64,000 nucleotides of DNA, from assembly GCA_026686845.1 (NCBI GenBank), contig JAIVEN010000012.1, positions 3,288,501-3,352,500 on the forward strand. Direction: 5' to 3'. Origin of the DNA: Adenanthera pavonina (lineage: Eukaryota; Streptophyta; Magnoliopsida; Fabales; Fabaceae). Numbering within the stretch: the first letter of the stretch is position 1; the number at the start of each line of letters is the position of its first letter. The notes beneath the pieces are model-generated. The model had not been told where the DNA came from, did not search any database, and saw only the letters and a list, made by a program, of their open reading frames with translations. Shown here one piece after another: positions 23,301 to 34,880 of this stretch. The translations under genes were made by a program, and so were the position numbers.

Positions 23301-25187
23301 GTGTGTGCATCTCTCTCTCTCTCTCTCTTCAAATATATGAATACATAAAATATAGAGGTTTAAATTCTTCTCTTTACCATTACAGAGTTGCCAAGGTCAA
23401 TGTTGGAAACATTTCCATAGACAAGCGTTTTCTCCATTGACATCAAAATACTATGTAGTTCTTTTAGGTGGCCCCATTTTGGTTGGGCAATGTTGCCTAT
23501 AAATAGTTAAAAAAATCATATTTTAAGTTCCACTCATCGAAAATTATGTAGCATTAATTAAAGATCGTATAGATGAATTGAAAATACCATATTCATCAAG
23601 AGGAGCATCATAATCGTAGGATGTGGTTATATATGGACCACCAGCTGTTCGGCCAAAGTTAGTTCCACCATGATACTGAAACCAAAATAACTTATTATGA
23701 CCTTAAATATAAGAAATTGAGAATATTACGTTTATATATATATAATTATTACCATATAATAGTTTTGGAAGGTGCCTCCAGTTTGATAAAATTTGGCAAC
23801 TGCATAGGCAACATCTTCAGCAGTTCTATGTGGATCCCTACTACCCCAATTCTTGAACCTTAAATATTCATAAAAAATATTAATATTTTACAAAAACTTC
23901 ATAAATTGAGAAATTCAAAAAAATAGGTTCAAGACTTACCAGCCTACCCAATTTTCTGTCCACATTTTAGGACTATTGGGATTATTGGGTTGGAAGTTAT
24001 CACAATAATAACCGTTGCAAGTATTGATCTAAAGCGAAAAGAAAAGTAGTATTATTAGAAATGGGGTAATTAATTTTATAAAATAAATTCAATTAATTTT
24101 ACCATTGGTTGAGGAGCATCGCTTTGTTGGCACATGAACCATGGAACTCCAATGTTGAAAGACTCTGCCATCTGAGCACACCAATTTATGTATACTTTTC
24201 CAGCATCCCCATAAGGTGACATTACATTCCCATATTCATTCTCAATCTATTAATTTGAAAACCAAATTAATAAGTTAAATTTACTTTGGAATTTAATAAT
24301 CAAATCAATGTATAAAATATTAAGCACCTGAGCAAGAATAATGGGACCTCCTTGAGAAGCAAAAAGTTTCTCTTCCATGACCTTTTGTACAATCAAGGTC
24401 GTGAAATTTTGCATTTCATTCTACAAATTAAAAATAAAATTAGCGTAGATATAACCTGAAATTTTATAACAAAGAAAATTCCATTGTTTAGACTAAAAAA
24501 TAATTACCATAAACACTTGATTAGCTGTGCGCATCTCAACACCTGGTAAATTGTGTACCCACACAGGGATACCTCTAAAATATAGCAAGAAAAAGAACAT
24601 TTGTGAATTATATAATTCACATACAAAATGTCACAAAAAATTTTAAAAATGAAAATTTACCCATAATTCCATTCAGCACAGACATATGGACCAATACGAA
24701 GAACAGCATAAAGCCCAGCCTCTTGAATAGTCTTGAGAAATCTAATCAGATCATTATTGCCAGTGAAATCATATTGACGTCGAGCTGGTTCATGAAGGTT
24801 CCAGAAAACATAAGTTTCAATTGTATTTAGACCTCCTTCTTTGGATTTTTCAATTAGATCCGGCCACATCTACAATGTACATGTATTAATGTTAGTATAA
24901 CTACATTTTAAAAAATTATAATAACTAAAATCAATATACTTGAACGAATAACAGAAAGTAAAATGAGTATTCAATCAGAAATAATGAATTGCACTAATTA
25001 ACTAAAGAGTTGATGATATTACTTGAGGTGTGCTTCTGGGATAATGAATTGCACCAGAAATAAGAATTCTGCGCTGACCGTCAATTTTGATAGCTCTTCC
25101 ATCATGAGAAACTTCAACAGCACTAATGCCAAGAAAAGTGACACTAAGAAGACAAAAGAAAACGAATAAGCTTGTTTGGGATATCAT
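20342..25187 (-). CDS. BGAL: Plant beta-galactosidase (GH35) with C-terminal SUEL-type lectin domain
   Basis: Exons (minus strand, 5' to 3'): 25187-25023, 24869-24661, 24574-24508, 24420-24328, 24246-24103, 24028-23940, 23858-23753, 23675-23588, 23496-23378, 23063-22902, 22810-22617, 22209-22106, 22014-21905, 21800-21567, 21148-20934, 20825-20549, 20449-20342. All introns are GT-AG and the sum is 2484 bp, or 827 residues plus TAA. Residues 1-23 form a signal peptide (MISQTSLFVFFCLLSVTFLG), pointing to the cell wall. The GH35 signature GGPIILAQIENEYG carries the likely acid/base Glu182; KMWTENWVGWF carries the nucleophile Glu251. YHGGTNFGRTAGGPYITTSY ends the catalytic core. The Cys-rich segment from about residue 735 (VCGNAYENRTLKLSCHGRR) is the galactose-binding lectin domain found in only some plant BGALs. 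The enzyme removes terminal beta-galactose from wall polysaccharides. The frame is intact and probably functional; the BGAL7/15-like clade is a guess. Confidence 0.93.
23300..23328. repeat. CT dinucleotide microsatellite in beta-galactosidase intron 9
   Basis: A run of about nine CT units ending CTTC lies in the intron between exons ending 23378 and starting 23063. It is a possible polymorphic marker inside the gene. Confidence 0.8.
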
Positions 25188-25260
25188 GTTAGCTTCTCAC
25201 AAATGGATATGCAAATCTATGAGATGATGGGAACAATTTATATTGAGAGGAAAAATGTTA
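25188..25260 (-). promoter_or_regulatory. Putative core promoter and 5' UTR of the beta-galactosidase
   Basis: On the minus strand, CAATATAAATTG lies about 50-60 bp before the ATG (about 25236-25247) and could be a TATA box with a short 5' UTR. The ATG at 25187 is preceded by AAGCTAAC, an acceptable plant context, and is the first methionine before the signal peptide. Confidence 0.4.
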
Positions 25261-26700
25261 AAATTGTTTGATTCAAGTTGGCTTGTAAAACTCATTTTTA
25301 AATTCTTAGTTGTCCACATTTACTAATTATATCAAATGTATAGAATGCAGTTAATTTGTTAAGGGAATCATTACATAACATTATGCAACAAAATTCTTTC
25401 ATTTCTAATTATGAAATCTTCTTTGTTATATTTAAACTAAAAAACAATAGTTACTTAGAAAATAGGATAATAGCCCTAACAATAAACGTAATATTATCAA
25501 AGGAAATTTGATTAAACTCCCACAACAATTTTCTAAACTGAGAAGGAATAATTAAATTTGGGAATTTGAAGTTGCTACTGGCTAAGAACCATGTAGTTAA
25601 AAAATTTTATCAATGTTAGTTATGACTCTTCCAAAAAAGCTGTATATATTTGTATAGCTAATCAATCCTGTTATTTGTTTTTATTGATGAGATGCCTACC
25701 AAATGGATAATTGTTATTTTGAATATGTTGATATGGAACGTCATGTGCGTAGCTTGTGCAACTTTGTAAATGGGCTATTATTTAGAGAAAAAAGGGATCT
25801 CATTATTTGAAAATTTATGTTAATATTGGGATTTTCCTGTAATATAGAAATAAACTTATGTATATATACATATGTATATATATATATATATATATTTATA
25901 TTTCATTTCTTATGGTCTTAGTTTAATGTGACAATGATAATGAGTAAATGTGATTTATGATGTGCACGATGAAATATTTTCTATTTTGAATTACAATTGC
26001 AAGATGATCAAGTGTCAGACTAAACCTAATAAAATATTTATGATTAAAAAATATGTAGAAATTAAAATCATTTTGATACCTAATTATCGTAATCATTACT
26101 TATAGTCTTCAAAGAATCTCCCATATTTTGGTCAGAAAAAAAAAAGACTCCCAAATAATTTATGAACGTAATTTTAGTCTCAAAATCTTCCTAGCTGATT
26201 TTCCAAGAAAAAGGAAGCTTATGGACAGAAATGTTGGATTATGGTGGTCCATACATATATAGAATCAACCCAGATAATAGTAGTTTTCTTAGTCCAACTT
26301 AAAAATTTTCCTTTTTTTTTTGAGAAAAATCCTAATTTATTTTATAAATATTCAAAAATTATGAATTAGGATTCTAATTAAAACTTAAGAAGTCTTCTAA
26401 CCATTGCAAGAACTAATTTCCTAATTTTTCTAATTTTGGTCCAAAAAAAGGGAGAATTGGTTTTTAGGAGTAGAATATGAAAATATTTTGTTTTTGGGAG
26501 TTCAGCCAAAATTACTGGCAATGGAGGACCAAGCTCATTTTTTTGAAAAAGAGACTGCATGAAATGACAAAAATGACAAATATAAGAAAATAAGTTTAGG
26601 ACAGCAAGAAATAATATACCATTGAAGGACAAAGATTACACAATAATACCAATGAAGGATCAAGCCTAAATTTTATATATAAAGTTTGGTCGACTATTTT
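25260..26700. other. Intergenic region upstream of the beta-galactosidase
   Basis: No gene recognised. It holds a TA-rich microsatellite at about 25857-25900. The open stretch 26378-26632 on the minus strand has no identifiable domain. Confidence 0.5.
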
Positions 26701-26749
26701 TTTTGAAAGATAAAAAAATGGTCAACCAGTTTCTTGTTAGAATTGAAAC

Positions 26750-27370
26750 GGTTAATGGAGTCTCACCTAAAAATTATAGAGTTTATCTTGGAAATTGAGG
26801 AATCTAATTTGGAAATTAGTATTAACTATAACTTTGAATTTTTTTTTCACATTCAAATTATCGACTTGAACTTGAAAATTATAGAGTCTAACATGAAAAT
26901 TATGGAATCTCACTTGGACATTGTTGTTAACTTTGAAATTTTCTTACTTGCAAATTCTTAAATTGAATTTGGAAATTATGAAGTCTCATTTAGAAATTAT
27001 GGAGTCTAAAATGTAATTTATGGAGTCTCACTTGGAAATTGCGTGGACTCAAACTTGAAAATTATAGAGTTAAACTCTGAAATTATTTTACTTGTAATTT
27101 AGTAAATTTAATTGGTATATTATGGAATCTCTCTTATAAATTATGGAGTCTAATTGGAAAATTATATATGGAGTCTCTCTTGCAAAGTATATTTCACTTA
27201 TGATTTACTGAATTTGACTTAGATCTTATGGAGTCTAACTTATATAAATTATGGAGTCTAACTACTTCAACATTATTTCACTTGTAATTTCTTAAATTTT
27301 ACTTGGATATTATGAAGTCTAAATTGTAAATTATGCATTTTAATTTGTACATTGTAGAGTTTGTCTTGAA
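26750..27370 (+). repeat. Degenerate tandem repeat built on GGAGTCTCACTTGGAAATTAT
   Basis: Variants of TATGGAGTCTCACTTGGAAAT and TATAGAGTCTAACTTGAAAAT recur about every 20-40 bp throughout. Part of it stays open as 26734-26961, a protein-like string with repeating MESHLKIIE and MESHLDIVV phrases. I treat that as a by-product of the repeat, not as a gene. Confidence 0.7.
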
Positions 27371-27375
27371 AATTA

Positions 27376-27784
27376 CTCCTTCTGTTCCAGTTTATAGTAC
27401 ACTTTTAACTATCACACACGTACCAAAACAATAATTAGTAACCAAATTTTTTTCCATTATTTCCCAAATTACCCTTATTTAATAATACTTCCTATATTAA
27501 TAAATTGTAGCCATTCTCCCATTCATTTTTTTCCAAGTTCTCATGGGTCATTGATAATTGTGAAGAGTGAAGTTTTTGGGGGAAATTCTTCTTTATTTAT
27601 TTATGGTTTGATCAAAGTATTAAAGAATTTTTATTAAATGCATTTGTAACCGTAAAATATATAAACTTACTTATTAAGGGTAATACTAGAAAGACAATAA
27701 AAAAACACAATGTAACCCACGTAATGCATTATATTTTGAAACATAAATTTCTCAGAATAGTGTACTATATAGCGTAATGGAGGA
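27376..27784. mobile_element. Stowaway-like (Tc1/mariner) MITE
   Basis: The left end reads CTCCTTCTGTTCCAGTTTAT followed by AGTACACTTTTA. The right end, reverse complemented, reads CTTCCTCCATTACGCTATAT followed by AGTACACTATT. CTCC(T/C)TCTGTTCCA-type ends with a TA before the left one are typical of Stowaway. The right TA duplication is mutated. About 0.41 kb long. Confidence 0.65.
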
Positions 27785-27799
27785 AGTTTTTTACTTGTG

Positions 27800-27965
27800 A
27801 TTTATTGAATTTAACCGAAATAATGGAGTGCTGAACCATAGAAAGGATGGCGACGAGAGCACCAACAGAAGTGGCACATTCTCCATTAGAAAGGCCTCTG
27901 TTCCTTAATTGCCATAAATGCCAACAAGTGATACCAAAAAGAAGCTCTAATGCCTTCCAACCCAT
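27800..27965 (-). pseudogene. LINE reverse transcriptase C-terminal scrap
   Basis: The minus frame reads GWKALELLFGITCWHLWQLR followed by NRGLSNGE. This is close to the W-x-IW-x-x-RN segment that follows the zf-RVT domain in plant L1 LINE polyproteins. Only about 55 codons are recognisable, with no RT core or poly(A) tail nearby. It could also derive from a related non-LTR RNase H protein. Confidence 0.5.
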
Positions 27966-28059
27966 TTGTGATTGAGGTTCTGAAAGAGCCTATCTTGTCA
28001 AGCCATGAAAAAAAACTGATGAACAGCTAATAAAGGATAAGTGTGAACAACGTATTTTG

Positions 28060-28370
28060 TCCGAGTTTTATATATATAATTAAAAATAATAATAATAATA
28101 TAATATATATATATAAGGAAAAAAGAAAAGAAAGAAGTACAAAAAAAAGAAAAATAGAGAAAAATAATAATAAACAAATTAAATGGAAAATTAAAATAAG
28201 ATAATGATTAATATATATAATAAATAATAAAAATAAAAAATATATATAATGAGAGAAAATAAAAATAATAATAAATGATAATAATAATAAAATATATAAT
28301 AACAAAAAGGTAAAAAAAAAAGAGAGAAATAAATAAATAAATAATATAAGAAAAAAAAGGGGTTGAAACA
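28060..28370. repeat. A-rich low-complexity tract (AAT/AAAT/TA)
   Basis: Runs of AATAATAAT, ATATAT and AAAAAAG fill the region. The long Phe/Leu/Ile-rich minus-strand frames across it are artefacts of T-rich DNA. Confidence 0.85.
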
Positions 28371-28750
28371 CTGTATCTCTCTGAGCCATGAACCCAGTTT
28401 GAAAAAGAAGAGGGAGGCACCAAGACAAGAGGAAAAAAAAAAACCGTGCGAGCGAGAGAGACAGAGGGAGAGCATGAGCTATGTTCTAGATGGAGAGAGA
28501 GCATGAGGGCCATGAAATGACAAAGCAATGTCTCCACTACTCTGTACCTAGTATGGCAGCGTAGTGGCAAGAATGGGGACGCACAAGAGGATGAGTGAGA
28601 CAGAGCAGAGGGGGCATGAAATTGGGAACGAGAGGAAGTAATCGCGACAACCACGCACTCGAGATTTCTTTTCTTCACTCACTGAAATCCGAAAGGGGTT
28701 TTGTAAAAACAATTGAAAAAGGAGGGAGGCAAAACGCAAAAAAACCCTAA

Positions 28751-29446
28751 GGGTATGTTTGGTTGGGGGGAAATGGGGGGAAGGGGAGGGATTTTGCTCC
28801 CCTCCCCTTATTTGGCAATCAAATAATTGGAGGAGGGGAGGGAAAATATTATTAAAATTTCCCCCCCTCCCCTTATATATTTTCCCCCCAAATTGGACTA
28901 ATTTGGGGGGGGGGGGGAAATGTGTTATTGTGTTCAACATGATCAAAATACCCTTCATTTTTTCATAACTCAACCACACAATATACTGATTAGTCTTGTC
29001 GTGTCTTTTCTTGGTCTCACTCATAAAATATGAAATACCTTAGTGACATACATGCATGAAGTCACGAACACACATAGACACATTTGTATATTAACATATA
29101 TAATCATGGTTAAAGTTGAGGAAAAAAAGAAGATACATACAATCATGGTTGAGGTTGAGAAAACAAGAGTATTTCCTTCTGATTAAGAACTTTGTCTAAT
29201 ATTCAAACAAAAAAAAACTATTTTTTAAATATAGAAAGAAAATATTAACCTAAATAAACTAAGGGTATAATAGTCAAATTATAATTATTTTCCCTCCCTT
29301 CCCCTCCTAACCCAAACAAGGTAACATTTAAACCCCTCCATTAAAATCTCTCATTTTCCCTCTAAACGAGGTAAAATTAAAATCCCTTCCTTTCCCTCAA
29401 TTAAAATCCCTTCCCTCCCTTCCCCTCCTTTGAACCAAACATACCC
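28751..29446. mobile_element. Tourist-like (PIF/Harbinger) MITE with TAA duplication
   Basis: Perfect 14-bp terminal inverted repeats GGGTATGTTTGGTT stand at 28751-28764 and, inverted, 29433-29446. TAA flanks both ends (28748-28750 and 29447-29449). Just inside the ends are strand-asymmetric G-rich and C-rich stretches, with a G run near 28905-28917. Size 696 bp, no coding capacity. Confidence 0.85.
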
Positions 29447-29449
29447 TAA

Positions 29450-32400
29450 GAGAAAAGGAGTAGGGAGCTAAGGTGAAACAGGAGTGAACATGAAAAAGAG
29501 TGATGGCACCGAACGGAGGAAGAAAAGAGACGAAAGGAAGACGTCGATAAACTCTAGGAAGCAAAGGAAGAGGCGGCGAGAACAAAGAAGCAAAGAAAGT
29601 ACGAAGAAGTGATCTAAAGGTAGATGAATCGAGCAGCAAGTGCATTTCATTCTCGTCCTTCAATAAGTAATTTTCATTTTAACCAAATAAAGAATTTGCA
29701 ACTTCATTTTTTATTACTAAGATTGGCTTGTTGCACTTCTTTCAAGAAGAATGTTAGCTTTAATTTCTTCGAGTTCCTGAACCTATGAGGGTATAGCTGA
29801 GGTCTTGAAATTGTAAAAGTTTTGGTCGTTCTTTGATGCAGGACCATTTTCTTTTTTTGCTTCGTTGCATCTGGTTTGATCTTTCAGTATTATTGTCTAG
29901 CTAACTAGCTTTTCTCCTCTTTTGGCCTTATATTCTTAGAATTTTACGATTTCTGCATCTTTTGTTCCTTTGAATGATATCTCCTTTTCGTGGAAAAATC
30001 CAAAATTTTGTCACCCCCAACAATGGTGGTTTGTAGTTGTGAATAACATTGCTGTTGCTTGTTGAAAAACTTTTGAATGGTTTTAAGGCATCATTTGAGC
30101 TCAAGCTATGCTTCTATTCGTATGAATGTTTATGTCCAATTTCCCCATCCCCAATGTTCGATAAATTTATGTCCTCTTGCAAAAGTATAAGGACCTCTTT
30201 TGACTTTTTTGGTTTAATTGATTTGCTTCTTGGGACCTTTGAAAGTCCTTTTGTGATCTAGAAACTATGGTGGTTTGATTTGAAATTATGTGAGGCTGTT
30301 AGAAATTTGGTTTGCCATGGTCCTCGTGTAGTCCTATTTGAATGCATCTCTAATAGTTTATAGGGTCTTCAGTTGGGGATTCTAATGGATCTTAGGGCAG
30401 AGGTTTAGGCTATCTCATAAGCTCTCTTTGTAAATGTTGCTTTTTTTTTTTTACTATAAATTCCCCACATGCTTTGTTGTTTAGAATAATAAGAGAATGT
30501 AAATATTTTCCTTGTTTTGATTTGTAAGGGTGAAGTTAGTCTTTCCCTTTGCTCATGATAAGTTTTTCAATGCTTACTAGAAGATTTTACCTTAATAATA
30601 TGCTTACACTTAGTTATGATTGGATGGATTTGATATCTCTATGATCATATACTTAATTTGCATTTAGACTAGAAGTCTCCAAGGGTCCAATGCCCAACTC
30701 AGCTGGCATGTGAGGCTAACAGATGGATCATACTTCGGGTAGCAAATAGAGTAGGAAAAGCTGATCTATTCTAAATAATTTTCATCTCATGTAGTAGGGC
30801 ATTTTGGATGATAATTAGGCATTTGTGTGTGCTTGGGTTAATTATTTAGGTGGGGTCCAGGCGTCATTATTGTTATTGCACACATCCATTTGGTTTTAAG
30901 TATCCAAGGTGGTCATATGACCATGGTCTTCCATGGGGAAACCTTGTTTCCATTATTGTACAACTTCATTCTGTTATAAGCTTAGGCTTTGAAAATGATC
31001 TTATGGTCATAGGTTTTTTTTATGCCTGAACAACAATTTGGTTGCTGCATGTTTATGCTCAAAATTATGCATTCTCTTGTCCCATATGCTCTCATGTGAA
31101 AGGAGTGTATTTATCCATGTTTCTGCTCAAATTTCCTGTATTTTTGTTGTTGTAAGCTTGCTAATTCTATCTTTGGCTTGCAAGTACAATCCGTGGCAAT
31201 ATCTATATGATGGAATAATGATTTGGATATCTTGAGCCATAATGGTTTTTGTCTTCTATAAAAGAATATTATTCTTGATGCTTTGGTTTGATTTTAAGGT
31301 GACTACTAATCCATTCTCATTCTTATTTTTTGTGAGCACCTCGGGAGCATGATCCGAGTTCAAGGAAGAGCGAAGGGACAAGAGAGGTGATTTTGAACTA
31401 TAAGGAGGAGTAATTGGAGGGGGGCAAGAGAGGAGGTGACAAGACAATGTTAGAGAGAGAGTAGGAGATAGAAGGGAGAAGACTGAGAGAGGGAACCATA
31501 GCCTGAGAAAATAGAGAGAATGCCATTCAAGTAAAAGAAAAAAAGAAAGAGATAAAAGTCAGTTGAAGTGAAGGGGGTACTATCACCACCTATAGAGGTA
31601 AGTTCTTGATTTTAATAACCTATTCAAAGGTTTTTGCAAGGTCATTTGACTTGGATGTTGAGTGCTGCTGAGTGGTCTTTTCGAATGCTATTGTTTGATT
31701 TCCAAGGTTAAGAATATAGACATTATGCTCTGTATCGAATGCCTAACAGATGTTTGTTAAAATGTTTATGGGGAGGTCATTTAGAATAGTGGGATTATCA
31801 CAATCCTTGCATCATTTTCTTGATATGTCCTACATCATTCAAAGTGTAGTCATGTTTGTGGGATTGGAGAAGTGAGGAATCCTAGAGTTAATGTTCCATT
31901 TGTCCCTTTCCGGTAGCCTACTTTATTTTGAAGTGCTAGCATGTTTATATAGAGCAATATATATCTTGACACCCTGATAAATGCATTTTGCTTGTCCATC
32001 CTTGGCTTTTATGGTACAAAGCTAATGGGTCCCTCTTCCTTTTATTCCCACCACGAAGATGTTATAAATGTGTTCCAAAGGTGTGATGCTATGAGACAAC
32101 CTATTGGCCATTCACTTGCTTGGCATGTTTGGGTGTGGGATATTTGACTCCTCTTGTTGCATTTTTTAAACTCATTGGATCTCACTAAAGTCGTGCCAAA
32201 TTTATAATGGGTCAGAAGAAAGAGATAATGACCTTTTGAACATGAGACTTGCACATTGACTTTGTTTTTAGTGGTTTCCTTCCAATTTCAGTTTATTATA
32301 TTTTATGAGTTGTAAGTGCGCCTTATTGTTGTGGATTACATATTCCTGGAGCTTTCATCATGTGTGGATGTGTAAAAGATATAAACTGGAATGGATATGT

Positions 32401-32700
32401 GGAATCCTTATGAGTTTGATGGTTTTTTTCACCCTCTTACAAAGAGATGTCCATTGATGATACTTCTACCTATATTCCGTTTTTGGCTTGTATGACATGT
32501 GAGACAAAGGATCTAGTGAACAAAAGGCATATTGGAAACGCGCAAGGTGGTGGGGAATGATGACAAAGATTGCAAAGGATTAGTTGAAGGAATTGAGGAA
32601 GTAAAATGACAATTCATGGGGAGCAAGCATTAGATGGAGGACTAGAGGGAGTGATCATTCCTTTTGGTCAATTCATTTGTGATTCCTATGTGATGAGTTT
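29450..32700. other. Unassigned region, possibly the U3 side of the downstream Tat/Ogre-like LTR
   Basis: No protein domain, RNA gene or element end is recognised. GA-rich stretches at 29450-29650 and 31330-31560 resemble transcribed leader sequence. Very long Ogre LTRs could reach this far upstream of 34135, but I see no boundary that proves it. Confidence 0.3.
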
Positions 32701-32799
32701 AAAATGATATTTGATATACTTATGTATACACCAAACGCACGATCACAAATAACAATAGCATGTATTTTTATACTTTTTTGGCCATTTTCTTTTTATATA

Positions 32800-34135
32800 T
32801 ATTTTATTTTCAATTTTAGAATTTGCCGTGAGTGACTAAGTGTGCACACAAGGTGTCACTCAATTGTATCATAAGTGAGGAATTATCATGATACTTATAT
32901 TGGGTATGTCTTAATTTTCAAATATTTGTGGGTTCTAACGGTTATGTAAATTTTTTTATTATTAAAAATAAAATGATATTAATTTTCTTCCTAATTAAAA
33001 GTAAAATAAATATAAATATAAATTTTCTTTTTATTTGAAGTAGAGTAAATGATGAAAATATAGGTAAGAGCCCTCAATTTTTCTCTTTACCTTTGTACTC
33101 CGAGTGGTAATACCGTGGGTATTTAGGTGCCAATCAGCGAACTGTGAGTGATAAAGTTACCATAGATGTTGGTTAATCCTCTTTGAAAATACATGTAATA
33201 ATCATACTTTAAATTCTTTTTAATGCTTTTTAAAATAAAAATGTGTTTCCATAGTCCTATTTATTTCTATTTTTATCATAAAAAATAAGTAAAAATAATT
33301 TAAATAAAAATTTGTTATTTTCCTCCAACTTTTTACCCTTTTCACCTATATGCCCCGAGTGGTAATATCATGGGCATTTAGATACCAATCAGCGAACTGT
33401 GAGTTATAAAGTCACTATAGGGGATAGTTGATTTTGTTTAAAATTAACCTTAAAATAATATACAGATAAGAAAATAAAAAATAAATAAATTAGAATCATC
33501 TTCAAACTTTTCTTTTTTAAGTTGAGAAGAAAGTATTCAAGATAACATTTTTTTATCACATCTTTTTAAGATGAGAGCAAAAATTTGATGATAAGAGAAA
33601 ATAATTGAAATTAATCTATCTTTTACAAATTAAAACACACCAACTAATTTTAAAAATTATTTTCTTTACGGAAAGATAAATTATTTTTTATAAACTTCTC
33701 TTTTTAGAAAATATATATATAATAAAAAATATTAACCCAGAGAGACGTACTTTTATCCCGAATTATGTGGACTTTGATTCCTATCGTCGGGTACGTAGGT
33801 CTCAGACTCTGATTTTGGGTTAAGTCTGCTCTTGTAAATAAATAATATTTTTCTCTTATTTTATTTTTCCCAATTTCTCCTATTTTAATTTTTTTTATTT
33901 TCTCTAATTTTTATATTTATTTTTGCATGTGAATGATTAAAGGGCAATCAAAATAATTTTTAAAAGCCATAAAAATTGCATAATCAACTTAAGATAATCG
34001 TTTTTAGGGATAGATGTTGTGGGGGTGCCTAACACCTTCCCTACTCACAATCGTACTCCCGAATCCAACTCTAATTTGCAGACCATCCTTTCCCCTTTTT
34101 TTATTGGTTTTCCAAAATTTTTCTTAAAATTTTGG
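32800..34135 (+). repeat. Tat/Ogre-like gypsy LTR, 3' part
   Basis: GTTGTGGGGGTGCCTAACAC then CTTCCC (34017-34042) matches the conserved phrase near the end of Ogre/Tat LTRs (GGGGTGCTAATACCTTCCC type). It is followed near 34134 by GGTTGCGACTC, like the start of the TGGCGACTC binding site used by that lineage. A 32-base segment at 33803-33834 recurs inverted at 52903-52934 with two differences, as does the GCAGACCATCC region near 34080. The 5' limit is not defined. Confidence 0.6.
33050..33560 (+). repeat. Two-copy tandem repeat of about 255 bp inside the Tat/Ogre-like LTR
   Basis: CGAGTGGTAATACCGTGGGT and the following CCAATCAGCGAACTGTGAGT start at 33101. The same order recurs from 33356 (CGAGTGGTAATATCATGGGC, then CCAATCAGCGAACTGTGAGT). 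Confidence 0.8.
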
Positions 34136-34639
34136 TTGCGACTCTTCCAAAATCGGCTTCCGTCATGGAAGCCGATTTTCTCTCTTTTTCTTCATTTCTG
34201 TGGCATCCACATTGCATTTTCTAGTGTGACAAAAAGCTTCCAAACTAACAAAAGCCATGAAATTCCTATTGTAATGCTACAGAATACCCTTGACAAAAGC
34301 CATGCTCATCCTCTTTTTTTCATAGCTTTTATCTTTCTTTGCCTGACAAAACTTCATCACTATTGCTGGTTATCTTCTAGTAGGGCCTATCGTTTCTAGC
34401 TGGTTCCAAAGTTTCTCCATAAAAAATTGGTACCTATGATATGCTAAAGTCGCCATTTTTATGGATAAGTCTATTGTCAGAGGGAGACGTTGTAAATTTT
34501 CTCGATCCCGATGGGCAAACAGAAATGTTCAATGAATTTGTGATTTCTAAGCAATTTGAGTTGCCTGAGAATGAACCGATTCCGATCAATGTTAGTTTCA
34601 TGGGAAAAACCCACTACAGTTATATTGTTTCATGAGCTA

Positions 34640-34880
34640 ATAGTGGAGAGGGTGGAGAGGAAGGAGGCGATGAGGGTGAGGGTGTATTGGTAAGATCACA
34701 CGCTTGGTTTATTTGTCCCTTGGTTCTCCATTGTCATTAACTTTGAATTTTCAAAAACCAAATACGTTAATTTTCTATTCCCAAAAAACCAATTCTCCAA
34801 AAAAAAAAGAAGCAAATTAAGGGTTTGTATTATAATCCTATCAACTAACCAAACAAGTCAGCCAAGTTTCAATATCTTGC
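34640..34880. other. Unassigned junction region
   Basis: Lies between the internal side of the Tat/Ogre-like LTR and the inverted gypsy remnant. The preceding open frame 34441-34635 has no recognised domain. Confidence 0.3.

Noticed and set aside
24603..24830. Plus-strand open frame of 75 codons
   Set aside because: Antisense of beta-galactosidase exon 2 and intron sequence.
28027..28678. Long hydrophobic minus-strand open frames resembling membrane proteins
   Set aside because: They follow T-rich low-complexity DNA in several overlapping frames and have no domain.
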